Source: Sphaerisporangium perillae (GTDB lineage Bacteria > Actinomycetota > Actinomycetes > Streptosporangiales > Streptosporangiaceae). From it: DNA of 64,000 bases. This document shows, in pieces, positions 53,015 to 61,297 of the stretch (within the stretch, counting starts at the first letter, position 1; the number at the start of each line of letters is the position of its first letter). The position numbers and the translations under genes are program-made. Location of the stretch: the NCBI RefSeq assembly GCF_023276435.1, contig NZ_JALLPO010000022.1, positions 62,001-126,000 of the forward strand, in the 5' to 3' direction. The notes under the pieces were generated by a model. The model was not told the origin of the DNA, ran no database searches, and saw only the letters and a program-made list of their open reading frames with translations.

Positions 53015-54247
53015 CTAGGCGGCGAGGGGGAGGCGGAGGACGAAGCGGGCGCCGGTGGGGTGGTCGGCGGCGTACAGGTGGCCGCCGTAGGACTGGGCGA
53101 TCTCGCGGGCGATGGGCAGACCGAGCCCGGAGCCGCCGGGATCCAGGCGGCGGGCATCGTCCAGACGGCTGAGGCGCTCGAACACTCTTTCGCGGTCGGC
53201 CGGGGCGATGCCGGGTCCGTCGTCGATGACTTCCAGGACTGCGTCCGGTGGGTCGGTGGTGACGATGATCGCGATCGTGGTGGTGGTGTGCCGTTCGGCG
53301 TTGGCCACCAGGTTGCCCAGGAGCCGGGCCAGCCGGATCCGGGAGGCGTGCACTACCACCTGCTGATCGAGCTTGGTGAGCAAGGTGGGGGTCAGAGTGC
53401 GGCGTTCCAGTTCGTCCATCACGAGGTGGGCCAGGTCGACCGGTTCAGTGGCGGGTGGCGTCGCGGTGTCCAGGCGGGCGAGTTCGAGCAGATCGCCCAC
53501 GATGTCGTTGAGCCGTTCGGCGTCTAGCAGCAATCTGCGCAGCATCTGGCGCAGGTCGCTGTCGGGTTCTGAGATTGCGACCTCAATGTCGGTCAGTATC
53601 CCGGTGATCGGGTTGCGCAGGTCGTGGGAGGCATCGAAGACGAACCGCCGCTGCCGTTCGATGGCCTCTCGTAGCACCGACACGGTCTGACGTTGTTGCC
53701 TGTGTGCCTGCTTGAGTTGTTCGTTGAGGTCCTGAAGTTCGCGGGCGCGAACGTATACATCGGTTCCCATCGCCTCCAGCTTCGCCCGCGCCTCTGTGAC
53801 GTCGCATTCGTCGAGCCGCCTCAGCTGCATGAGGAAGTCAGTGATCTCCTCGGTCCGGTGAATGATCAGTTGCACTTCACCGTCCGGGCCCAGAACCGGC
53901 GTGTTGATCGTGCTCCAGTACCGCTCTTCGAACACCCCCGGCCTGCCGCTCGCCTCGATGTCGTACCGTTGCAGCGCCATGGTGTCCGGTTCGCCCGTGG
54001 CCAGCACCCGTCCCAGCGAATCGCGCAGGCCCTCCGCCCCCTGCACGTCAGGATCGTTGGGAGCGTTTGGATTGCCGGGGAAGACCGCGAAGTAGTGTCG
54101 GCCGAGCAGGTCCGCCTCGCTCCGCCCGACCACCTTCAAATAGGCGTCATTGGCCGCCACCATGGCGAAGTCCGGCGTCAGTACCAGCAACGGAGCCACG
54201 AGGGCCTTGAACACCGCCCGGTAGTCGACCTCTGTATCCACCACCAT
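53015..54247 (-). CDS. Cytoplasmic PAS-domain histidine kinase (orphan)
   Basis: A 410-residue kinase without membrane segments: a PAS domain (about 8-135, LLVLTPDFAMVAANDAYLKV and HYFAVFPGNP), a coiled-coil linker (about 150-195), an H-box FDASHDLRNPITG (about 203-215, with Asp-Leu-Arg-Asn-Pro in place of the common Glu-Leu-Arg-Thr-Pro), and an ATPase domain with LLGNLVANAERH, DDGPGIAP and GGSGLGLPIAREI. GAGG lies six bases before the ATG. No response regulator lies nearby. The PAS ligand is unknown. Confidence 0.88.
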   Translation of the reverse strand: MVVDTEVDYRAVFKALVAPLLVLTPDFAMVAANDAYLKVVGRSEADLLGRHYFAVFPGNPNAPNDPDVQGAEGLRDSLGRVLATGEPDTMALQRYDIEASGRPGVFEERYWSTINTPVLGPDGEVQLIIHRTEEITDFLMQLRRLDECDVTEARAKLEAMGTDVYVRARELQDLNEQLKQAHRQQRQTVSVLREAIERQRRFVFDASHDLRNPITGILTDIEVAISEPDSDLRQMLRRLLLDAERLNDIVGDLLELARLDTATPPATEPVDLAHLVMDELERRTLTPTLLTKLDQQVVVHASRIRLARLLGNLVANAERHTTTTIAIIVTTDPPDAVLEVIDDGPGIAPADRERVFERLSRLDDARRLDPGGSGLGLPIAREIAQSYGGHLYAADHPTGARFVLRLPLAA

Positions 54248-54399
54248 GCCTCACCTCAACCTCCTTACGTCCAAAGCTAGGCGAGGAGAACGGGATCCCA
54301 GACCACCGGCCCCTATCCACCTCACATGACCGGTTGAGGTGCAAGGGGAGGCGACCGCGTCCGGTCAGGGGTTGCCGTCTTGATCGTGTTGTTAGGCGA

Positions 54400-54699
54400 G
54401 GTGTGTACAGCCAGGTCGGCAGCTGGTCCGGCGCATTCCAGGGTCAGGTGACCGTGACCAACACCGGCACCACCGCGACCACCGGGTGGACGGTGACACT
54501 CACCTTCCCCAACAGCCAGCGGATCACGCAGATCTGGGGTGCCCGCACCGACAGCACCGGCAGCCCGTACACGATCACGAACGAGAGCTACAACGGAACG
54601 CCGGCCCCCAACGCGTCCACCGCGTTCGGCTTCCTGGCGACCTCGAGCAGCATCAACAACGCGCCCACGGCCACCTGCACCCGAACACCGTCAAGCTAG
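54400..54699 (+). pseudogene. Isolated CBM2 carbohydrate-binding domain (relic)
   Basis: About 95 residues match a family-2 cellulose-binding module: GSWSGAFQGQVTVTNTGTTA, GWTVTLTFPNSQRITQIW, SYNGTPAPNASTAFGF and a last Cys in PTATC. No signal peptide, linker or catalytic domain is attached, and the first Cys of the module is missing. It is probably the tail of a lost secreted glycoside hydrolase or chitinase gene. Confidence 0.65.
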
Positions 54700-54909
54700 C
54701 CCTGTTCTCCGCATGATTGCTTTCGCGGTCAGAATCATGAGCGGCGAGTCGGCCCGTCTGGCTGAGTATGAGCGGTCTTTCGGGTCAACCTCGTTATCGG
54801 GCGCGCTGAGGGCGGGCCGAGCTCCTCGCGACGCCAGATCCGGGGCCGGAACCCTCACCTCGCGCCGATCCCGGGCCGCTGCGGGTGCCCGGACGGGCAG
54901 TCATGGGTC

Positions 54910-54985
54910 GGGCCATGCCGCCGCGAAGGGCAAGCACGCCGGTCGCCCCCGCAAGCTCTCACCCGCCCATATCGCCGCGGCCGTC
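54910..54985 (+). pseudogene. Serine resolvase/invertase tail fragment
   Basis: The reading GHAAAKGKHAGRPRKLSPAH matches the linker before the DNA-binding domain of Tn3-type resolvases and invertases. The catalytic domain and the helix-turn-helix are absent. A trace of a former mobile element. Confidence 0.45.
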
Positions 54986-55296
54986 GCCACCGGCGAGGAA
55001 GCGGCCTCGCGTGATCGCTCGCCGAACCCGGTGGACTCTTACCCCGGCTCGGAGCGCTTCTTCACCCGTCACCTCGTCGAAGGCGGCGCTTCCGCGGCGG
55101 CCAGGTAGCCGCCGATGACGGTGATCCGGCGGCCACCCCACCCCCACCCCTATTCGGGTTGAAAGCCGACTGCCCAGAAGGAATGATCCATAGAGGTCAA
55201 TCCCTGATTGATGACTCCGTCATCGCCGAACATGAGCACGGCAATCTCTGTCAGCGACGAGCGGCAGGAAAGCAGACGCCGCGGAGGAGCTCCCTT

Positions 55297-56676
55297 ATGC
55301 ATGTGAACGTTTCCCCCGACACGATTGCGCACCTCCGCACCTCCCTCAGCGGCAGGGTGATCGAGCCGCATGACGAGGAGTACGACCAGGCGCGCTGGAT
55401 CTATGCCGGCGGGTTCGACTACCGGCCGGTCGCCATCGTCCGGGCGGCCGACGCCGCCGACGTCGCGCGTGTCATCACGTTCGCCCGCGAAACCGGAACG
55501 GAACTGGCCGTACGCAGCGGTGGCCACAGCAACGCCGGTCACAGCGTCTCCGACGGCGGCATCGTGCTCGACCTCAGAGATATGTGCGGGCTGGACATCG
55601 ATGTCGAAGGACGAACCGCGTGGGCCGAAGGCGGGTTGACCGCGGGCGCGTACACCACCGCCGCGGAGGCCCACGGCCTGGCGACCGGGTTCGGTGACAC
55701 CGGCTCTGTCGGAATCGGCGGTATCACGCTCGGGGGTGGCATCGGCTTCCTCGTCCGCAAGCATGGCCTCACCATCGACAACCTGCTGGCCGCCGAGATC
55801 GTGACCGCGGATGGCGAGCTGCGGTATGTGGACGCGGAAAACCATCCTGACCTGTTCTGGGCGATCCGCGGCGGCGGCGGCAACTTCGGTGTCGCCACCC
55901 GGCTGCGCTTCAAGTTGTACCCGGTGGAGTCGATCGTCGGCGGGATGTTGATCCTGCCCGCGACGTCCGAGGTCATCGCCGGGTTCATCGCCGAGGCGGA
56001 GGCCGCGCCGGAGGAGCTCTCGACGATCGCCAACATCATGCCCGCGCCCCCGATGCCGTTCCTGCCGGCTGAGCAGCATGGTCAGCTGATCCTCCTGGCC
56101 TTCATGGCCTACGCCGGCGACACCGAGGCCGGCAACCAGGCCATCGCGCCGTTCCGCGCGCTGGCCACGCCCCTTTTCGACATGGTCCAGCCGATGCCCT
56201 ACTCGGGAATGTTCCCGCCGGAAGAGGGCGCCGAGCAGACGTTCGCGGTGGCGACGACGATGTTCATCGACACCGTCGACCGGAGCGTGGCCGACACGAT
56301 CGTCGAGTATCTCGAGTCCTCTGACGCGTCGATGCGCGCCGTGCAGCTCCGGGTGCTCGGCGGGGCGATGGCCCGCGTGCCGGTCGACGCCACCGCGTTC
56401 GCGCACCGCCACAGCCGGATCATGGTGAACCTCGCGGCGTTCTACGAGGGCCTCGAGGACCGGCCCATCAGGGAGGCCTGGATCGCCGACTTCGCGGAGA
56501 CCCTCCGGCAGAGTGATTCGGGGGCATACGTCAACTTCCTGGGGGACGAGAGCATAGATCGGGTTCGCGCCGCCTACCCGGGCTCGACCTGGAACCGGCT
56601 TACGGAGATCAAGGCCGAATACGACCCGACCAACTTCTTCCGGCTCAACCAGAACATCCCGCCGGCGATCGGGTGA
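55297..56676 (+). CDS. FAD-linked oxidoreductase (berberine-bridge-enzyme type)
   Basis: A 459-residue flavoenzyme with an N-terminal FAD_binding_4 domain (RSGGHSNAGHSVSDGGIVLD near 88-107, whose His can bind FAD covalently; GGITLGGGIGFLVRKHGL near 147-164) and a C-terminal BBE motif YVNFLGDE..NRLTEIKAEYDPTNFFRLNQNI. Enzymes of this kind oxidise sugars or natural products. The substrate is unknown. GGAGGAG lies seven bases before ATG 55297, which excludes the longer frame. Relics on both sides suggest an accessory region. Confidence 0.88.
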   Translation: MHVNVSPDTIAHLRTSLSGRVIEPHDEEYDQARWIYAGGFDYRPVAIVRAADAADVARVITFARETGTELAVRSGGHSNAGHSVSDGGIVLDLRDMCGLDIDVEGRTAWAEGGLTAGAYTTAAEAHGLATGFGDTGSVGIGGITLGGGIGFLVRKHGLTIDNLLAAEIVTADGELRYVDAENHPDLFWAIRGGGGNFGVATRLRFKLYPVESIVGGMLILPATSEVIAGFIAEAEAAPEELSTIANIMPAPPMPFLPAEQHGQLILLAFMAYAGDTEAGNQAIAPFRALATPLFDMVQPMPYSGMFPPEEGAEQTFAVATTMFIDTVDRSVADTIVEYLESSDASMRAVQLRVLGGAMARVPVDATAFAHRHSRIMVNLAAFYEGLEDRPIREAWIADFAETLRQSDSGAYVNFLGDESIDRVRAAYPGSTWNRLTEIKAEYDPTNFFRLNQNIPPAIG

Positions 56677-57273
56677 CCTCGAGCGGCCGCGCTATGTGAG
56701 GTGTCCGTGCAGCTCATGCCCGCGAGCCCGGGATGTACGCCGCGGAGCCGTTCGGCGAGGAGGTGGCCGCTCAGCAGCAGGTTGGTCAGCGTGAAGCGGT
56801 CTGCATTCTCAGCTTCGGAAGCTCGCCGGCGAGCTGGCCACGCCCCAGGTCGCCGGTGTCACGCTCACCCTGATGCAGGGTGCGCTATGGGATCCACACG
56901 TCGCAATGCAGCGCGGCTACTGCCTCGAAGCACTTAACGAAAGGCTTGAGGTGGCGCTGGCGTTGGCCGTCGCAAGCCGAGAGATCGACATGTTCGCTGA
57001 CCCGCTCGACCTCTCGGCAATACTGGTCGGACCAATTATCTATCGCACCGCCATGCAGGCCGGAACCGTCTCCCACCATCTTATCGATCAACCCATCGAC
57101 AGTTTGGGGAGGTGGCAGGGGCCTGCCACGCGACGCTGAGCGAGGGACCGTGGTCACCGCGTCCGCCGGTGGATCGGTGAGAGCATGGGATCTGGTGCGG
57201 GCCCGCCGGATCGGGCCGCGATCGCGACGCCGACCCGGCGCCGGGCCGCGACAGACCAACGGGAGGGCCTGGA
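56677..57273. other. Gap with TetR relic
   Basis: About 600 bases without an intact gene. It holds the TetR C-terminal relic at 56824-57139. The remainder shows no recognisable features apart from GGGAGG before the next gene. Confidence 0.5.
56824..57139 (+). pseudogene. TetR-family regulator, C-terminal fragment
   Basis: The reading GELATPQVAGVTLTLMQGAL then EALNERLEVALALAVASREI and DLSAILVGPIIYRTAMQAG matches the ligand-binding end of TetR/AcrR regulators. The helix-turn-helix half is missing, and upstream frames are disrupted. It probably once controlled the FAD oxidoreductase or a lost neighbour. Confidence 0.6.
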
Positions 57274-58320
57274 ATGCCGAGTCGCAAGGTCGGGATCACG
57301 GCTGTGCTCATCGCCGGCTGCGTGACGGTGGGCACCGTGGTCGCGGTGGTCGGCAACGCCATGGTCGGGTCCAGGGGGACCACGGCCACGACGGCCAGCG
57401 TCACCGCGTCCGCGACGAGCACGGCCGCGGCGCCGGCGGAGCCCGACGCCGGCGACTCGGCGGGGACCGGCGTCGAGGATTCGGCGACCGGCACCGGCAA
57501 GCCGTCTGCACCGTCGTCGTCCGGCGATCCGGTGCTGGTCGGCGCGGGGGACATCGCGAACTCCGGCTCGGGTGACACCGCGACCGCCAAGCTGCTGGAC
57601 GGCATACCGGGGACCGTGTTCACCTTGGGCGACAACGCCTACGACAACGGCTCCATCGCGGACTTCCGCGACTACTACGCGCCTACCTGGGGCCGGGAGA
57701 AGTCGCGCACGCGTCCGGTGCCGGGCAACCATGACTACAACACTCCAGGCGCCTCGGGGTACTTCGCCTACTTCGGCTCCGCCGCGGGTGACCCGCACAA
57801 GGGCTACTACTCCTATGACCTGGGCGACTGGCACGTCGTGGCGCTCAACTCCAACTGCTCCGCGGTCGGCGGGTGCGACGCCGGCTCGGCCCAGGAGCGG
57901 TGGCTGCGCGCGGACCTCGCGGCCAGCGGCAAGCCGTGCACTTTGGCGTACTGGCACCACCCCCGCTTCACCTCGGGCGCGAACCACCCGCCCGACACCT
58001 CGGTGCAGCCGCTGGTGCGGGCGCTGTACGACCACGACGCCGAGGTGATCGTCACCGGGCACAACCACCAGTACGAGCGGTTCGCCCCCATGGACCCAGG
58101 CGGGCGGCTCGACCAGGCCAGAGGCATCCGGCACTTCGTCGTGGGGACGGGTGGCGCCGGTCTCTACGGGTTCGGCAGGATCTTGCCCAACAGCCAGGTG
58201 CGTAATAACGACACCTTCGGCGTGATCAAGTTCACCTTGCACTCCAGCGGCTACACCTGGCGGTTCGTGCCCGAGGCGGGCAAGACCTTCACCGACGGCG
58301 GCACCACCGCCTGTCACTGA
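57274..58320 (+). CDS. Secreted metallophosphoesterase (purple acid phosphatase-like)
   Basis: A 348-residue exported phosphatase: N-terminal hydrophobic segment (about 7-30), a long Ala/Ser/Thr linker (about 33-85), then a calcineurin-fold domain with GAGDIA, GDNAYDNG, GNHDYN, YWHHPRF and GHNHQYER, the complete set of dimetal ligands. It should release phosphate from extracellular monoesters. GGGAGG precedes the ATG. A GC hairpin (about 58337-58391) follows. Together with the nucleotidase at 424 it is a plausible RegX3 target. Confidence 0.87.
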   Translation: MPSRKVGITAVLIAGCVTVGTVVAVVGNAMVGSRGTTATTASVTASATSTAAAPAEPDAGDSAGTGVEDSATGTGKPSAPSSSGDPVLVGAGDIANSGSGDTATAKLLDGIPGTVFTLGDNAYDNGSIADFRDYYAPTWGREKSRTRPVPGNHDYNTPGASGYFAYFGSAAGDPHKGYYSYDLGDWHVVALNSNCSAVGGCDAGSAQERWLRADLAASGKPCTLAYWHHPRFTSGANHPPDTSVQPLVRALYDHDAEVIVTGHNHQYERFAPMDPGGRLDQARGIRHFVVGTGGAGLYGFGRILPNSQVRNNDTFGVIKFTLHSSGYTWRFVPEAGKTFTDGGTTACH

Positions 58321-58402
58321 CCGGCATACGTTCTGGGTGCGGCGCCGCGCCCGGAGTGGCCGTGCACGCCGGGGCGCGGCATCCGCACCGTGCGAAGTCC
58401 GA

Positions 58403-58810
58403 TCAGGACAGGAGGGTCTCGCCGATCCAGCCGCCGGGGGAGCAGCCCGGTGGGAGGGCGAACACGGCCGAGCCGATCGGGGTGGTCCACTCGTTCAGCA
58501 GGTCGGCTTCCGCCAGGTTCTTCTGGATGGGGACGAACTGGCGGCCGATGTCGGACTGGTACGAGGCGAAGATCAGCCCGGAGTCGGAACGGCCGTCAGC
58601 GGTGAGGCCCTGGTCGTAGTTGTAGGGGCGGCGAAGGATCCGCATGGCCGGGTCCTTCACGCGGGCCCTTCTGATGTGGGCGTACTCGGAGATGACCGGG
58701 AACCCGGCCGCGGTGAGCCGGGTGAAGTCCGGTTCGTCGTGTTCCGCCTTCCTGGTGAGCGGCGCTCCGCTGTCGAGGCGGCGTCCCACGCTGAAACTGT
58801 GGGTCTGTGG
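58403..58810 (-). pseudogene. DyP-type peroxidase, C-terminal fragment
   Basis: About 135 residues match the C-terminal third of dye-decolourising peroxidases (EfeB/DyP): SEYAHIRRARV with the heme-ligand His, RILRRPYNYDQG, GLIFASYQSDIGRQFVPIQ and LLNEWTTPIGSAVFALPPG. The N-terminal two thirds, with the GXXDG motif, are missing: the homology ends where the neighbouring acetyltransferase gene begins. A deletion has removed the rest. Confidence 0.75.
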
Positions 58811-58812
58811 GG

Positions 58813-59373
58813 TCACGTGCTGTGGAGGGGGCGCTCCTCCGGGTCTTGCCCCGCGTGGCGGACGTGCAGGTGTCCGTCCTTGGGGAACGGCGGCCGGGCC
58901 GGCAGGACGCCCTCCAGGGGGTATCCGCACTTCTGTGCCACCCGGCAGGACGCGAGATTGTCCACCTGATGGAGCAATTCGAGGCGCTCCAGCTCCCAGG
59001 TCTCGAACGCCCAGCGTGAGACGGCGTCCAGGGCCCGCACCGCGATGCCCCGCCCGCGGGCGTCCGCTGCCGTCCAGTAGCCGACCTCGGCGGACGGCTT
59101 GCCGGGGACGAGTTCCTTCAACAGGATGTGGGCCACCGGCCGCTCCGCCTCCAGTACGGCGAAGCTGCACTGCCTTCCCTCCGTCCAGCCGCGCTGGTGT
59201 GTCTGGAGCCACTGCCGGGCGTCGTCCTCGTCGTGCACCGGCATCCTTGTCCAGCGGCGCAGCACCGGATCACGATAAATCTCGATCAAGGTGGGGATAT
59301 CGCCTTCGTCCCACGGTCGGAGAACGAGCGCGGGGAAGGCCGCGGTGCCATCGGCCTGGAGAACAATGGTCAT
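58813..59373 (-). CDS. GNAT-family N-acetyltransferase (RimJ/RimL type)
   Basis: A 186-residue acetyltransferase with LVLRPWDEGDIPTLIEIYRD at the N-terminus and the acetyl-CoA loop region AEVGYWTAADARGRGIAVRA (about 93-112), followed by LLHQVDNLASCRVAQKCGY typical of RimJ/RimL enzymes. The target is an unknown protein N-terminus or small amine. GAAGG precedes the ATG. The C-terminal end abuts the DyP relic. Confidence 0.87.
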   Translation of the reverse strand: MTIVLQADGTAAFPALVLRPWDEGDIPTLIEIYRDPVLRRWTRMPVHDEDDARQWLQTHQRGWTEGRQCSFAVLEAERPVAHILLKELVPGKPSAEVGYWTAADARGRGIAVRALDAVSRWAFETWELERLELLHQVDNLASCRVAQKCGYPLEGVLPARPPFPKDGHLHVRHAGQDPEERPLHST

Positions 59374-59469
59374 CCCGCCTTCTTATCGTGAGTCGAAGGA
59401 GGGCGCGCAACCGAGGCGGCGTTCCCGCAGCAGGTCCAGGAAGTCGAGCGGGGCGCGACGTCGGCGGGA

Positions 59470-60720
59470 TCAGGCTGGGCCGAGGGCCGAGAGGTTACGG
59501 CGGAGGAAGTCACGTTCGGCCGTGTTGCCGGTGCGGGCGATCGCCGCTTCATACGCCTGGGCGGCCTCGGCGTCGCGGCCCAGGCGCCGCAGCAGGTCGG
59601 CGCGGATGGCGTGGAACAGGTGGTAGCCGCCGAGGTCGAGGGCGTCGACCAGGGAGAGCGCCGCCTGCGGCCCGTCGACCTCGGCCACCGCGACGGCGCG
59701 GTTGAGCGCCGCCACCGGGTTCGGGGCCGGCGCCAGGAGCTGGTCGTACAGGGCCACGATCTGCCGCCAGTCGGTGTCGGCGGCGGTCGGCGCGTCGCTG
59801 TGCACGGCGTTGATGGCGGCCTGGATCTGGTAGGGCCCTGGCCGGTCGCGCCGCAGGCACTGCCGGACGATGGCCTGGCCCTCGGCGATGAGCTCGCGGT
59901 CCCACCGGCCGCGGTCCTGGTCGGCCAGCAGCACCAGGTCGCCGCCGGGGGTGGTGCGGGCGGCCCGGCGCGACTCCAGGAGCAGCATGAGCGCGAGCAG
60001 CCCCATGACCTCCGGTTCGTCGGGCATGAGCTCGGCCAGCAGCCGTCCCAGGCGGACGGCTTCGGCGCACAGGTCCTCGCGGACCAGCCGGTCTCCGCTG
60101 CTCGCCGCGTAGCCCTCGTTGAAGACGAGGTAGACCACGGCCAGTACGGCCCGGAAGCGGTCGGGCAGTTCGGCCTCGGCCGGGACCCGGTAGGGGATGC
60201 CCGCGTCGCGGATCTTGTTCTTGGCCCGGACCAGCCGCTGGGCCATGGTGGCCTCCGGCACCAGGAAGGCGCGTGCGATCTCGGCGGTGGTGAGCCCGCC
60301 CAGCAGCCGCAGCGTCAGCGCGACGCGGGTGCCGGGGGCCAGCGAGGGGTGGCAGCAGGTGAAGATCAGACGTAGCCGGTCGTCGCGCACTGGGCCGTCC
60401 TGTGATGGTTCATCGCCGAGATCGCCTGGGTGACCGAGATGGCCGGGGTCGAGCAGGGCGGCCTGGGCATGGCGTTCCTGGCGGGTGCTCTCCCGGCGGA
60501 AGCGGTCGATGCCCCGGTTGCGGGCGGTGGTGATGATCCAGCCCGCCGGGCTCGGGGGCAGGCCGGTGGACGGCCACCGCCGCACCGCCTCGGTGAACGC
60601 GTCCTGGACCGCCTCCTCGGCGCTGTCGATGTCGCCGAGAACACGGACCAGGACGGCCACCGCGCGGCCGTACTCCTGACGGAACACCCGTTCAACGTCA
60701 GAGGCGGAAATAGCCGACAT
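59470..60720 (-). CDS. ECF42-type sigma factor with C-terminal TPR-like domain
   Basis: A 416-residue sigma factor of the large ECF42 type. Region 2 ([20 protein letters not shown]) and region 4 ([20 protein letters not shown]) occupy the first 190 residues. The remaining 220 residues form the conserved SnoaL-free, TPR-like extension ([57 protein letters not shown]) that replaces an anti-sigma factor. The DGPF-protein gene lies directly upstream with nine bases between, the diagnostic ECF42 context. ATG 60720 is preferred to TTG 60729. Confidence 0.9.
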   Translation of the reverse strand: MSAISASDVERVFRQEYGRAVAVLVRVLGDIDSAEEAVQDAFTEAVRRWPSTGLPPSPAGWIITTARNRGIDRFRRESTRQERHAQAALLDPGHLGHPGDLGDEPSQDGPVRDDRLRLIFTCCHPSLAPGTRVALTLRLLGGLTTAEIARAFLVPEATMAQRLVRAKNKIRDAGIPYRVPAEAELPDRFRAVLAVVYLVFNEGYAASSGDRLVREDLCAEAVRLGRLLAELMPDEPEVMGLLALMLLLESRRAARTTPGGDLVLLADQDRGRWDRELIAEGQAIVRQCLRRDRPGPYQIQAAINAVHSDAPTAADTDWRQIVALYDQLLAPAPNPVAALNRAVAVAEVDGPQAALSLVDALDLGGYHLFHAIRADLLRRLGRDAEAAQAYEAAIARTGNTAERDFLRRNLSALGPA

Positions 60721-60729
60721 GTCGTGCAA

Positions 60730-61083
60730 TCAGGCTTCGTACTCTCCCAGGAACGGGCGCACCTCGATCGGGAGCGTGCCGGCCCGGGCGAGCCTGCGCC
60801 CCCACTCCAGGGCGGCGTCGAGGTCGGCCGCCCGGATGACGACGAACCCGCCGATGTGCTCCTTGCCCTCGATGTACGGCCCGTCGGTGATGAGCGCCTC
60901 GCCGTCCTCGACCCGCACCACGGTGGCCGAACTCGTGGGATGCAGCCTGCTGGTGAAGACCCACGCGCCGGCGGCCTCCATCTCCTGGTGCACGGCCTCG
61001 AGATCTCGCATGATCGGCCCCAGCACCTCGGGCGGGGGAGGGTCCCCATGGGGCTGGTACATGCTCAGCAGATACTGCTTCAA
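60730..61083 (-). CDS. DGPF/YCII-domain protein, ECF42 partner
   Basis: A 117-residue dimeric alpha/beta-barrel protein of the YCII-related family with the DGPF-type motif ITDGPYIEGKEHIGGF (about 64-79). Such proteins are encoded beside ECF42 sigma factors and are their main regulon members. Their chemistry is unknown. Probably in one operon with the sigma factor, which starts right after it. Confidence 0.88.
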   Translation of the reverse strand: MKQYLLSMYQPHGDPPPPEVLGPIMRDLEAVHQEMEAAGAWVFTSRLHPTSSATVVRVEDGEALITDGPYIEGKEHIGGFVVIRAADLDAALEWGRRLARAGTLPIEVRPFLGEYEA

Positions 61084-61228
61084 CCTTCGACTCCTCCTCG
61101 TCGCGACCGCTCGGCCGGCCGGCGGGTCGCGATGATCTCGCGGCCGGCGCCGGGCCGGCTTCTCACTCCTATACGAACGGCTCGCGGCCGGATCGACACC
61201 GGAAGAGGAGCGAATCCGGAAAATTCTT

Positions 61229-61297
61229 CAGCCGTCAGCCGTCAGCCGTCAGCCGTCAGCCGTCAGCCGTCAGCCGTCAGCCGTCAGCCGTCAGCCG
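61229..61297. repeat. Heptanucleotide tandem repeat, nearly ten copies
   Basis: CAGCCGT is repeated nine times without change, plus a final CAGCCGG. The array ends at the stop codon of the copper monooxygenase-like gene. Perfect short repeats of this kind change length by slippage. The unit is seven bases, so each change would shift any frame crossing it. Confidence 0.9.

Noticed and set aside
61229-61297. Heptamer array considered as a CRISPR
   Set aside because: Units are seven bases, contiguous and without spacers.
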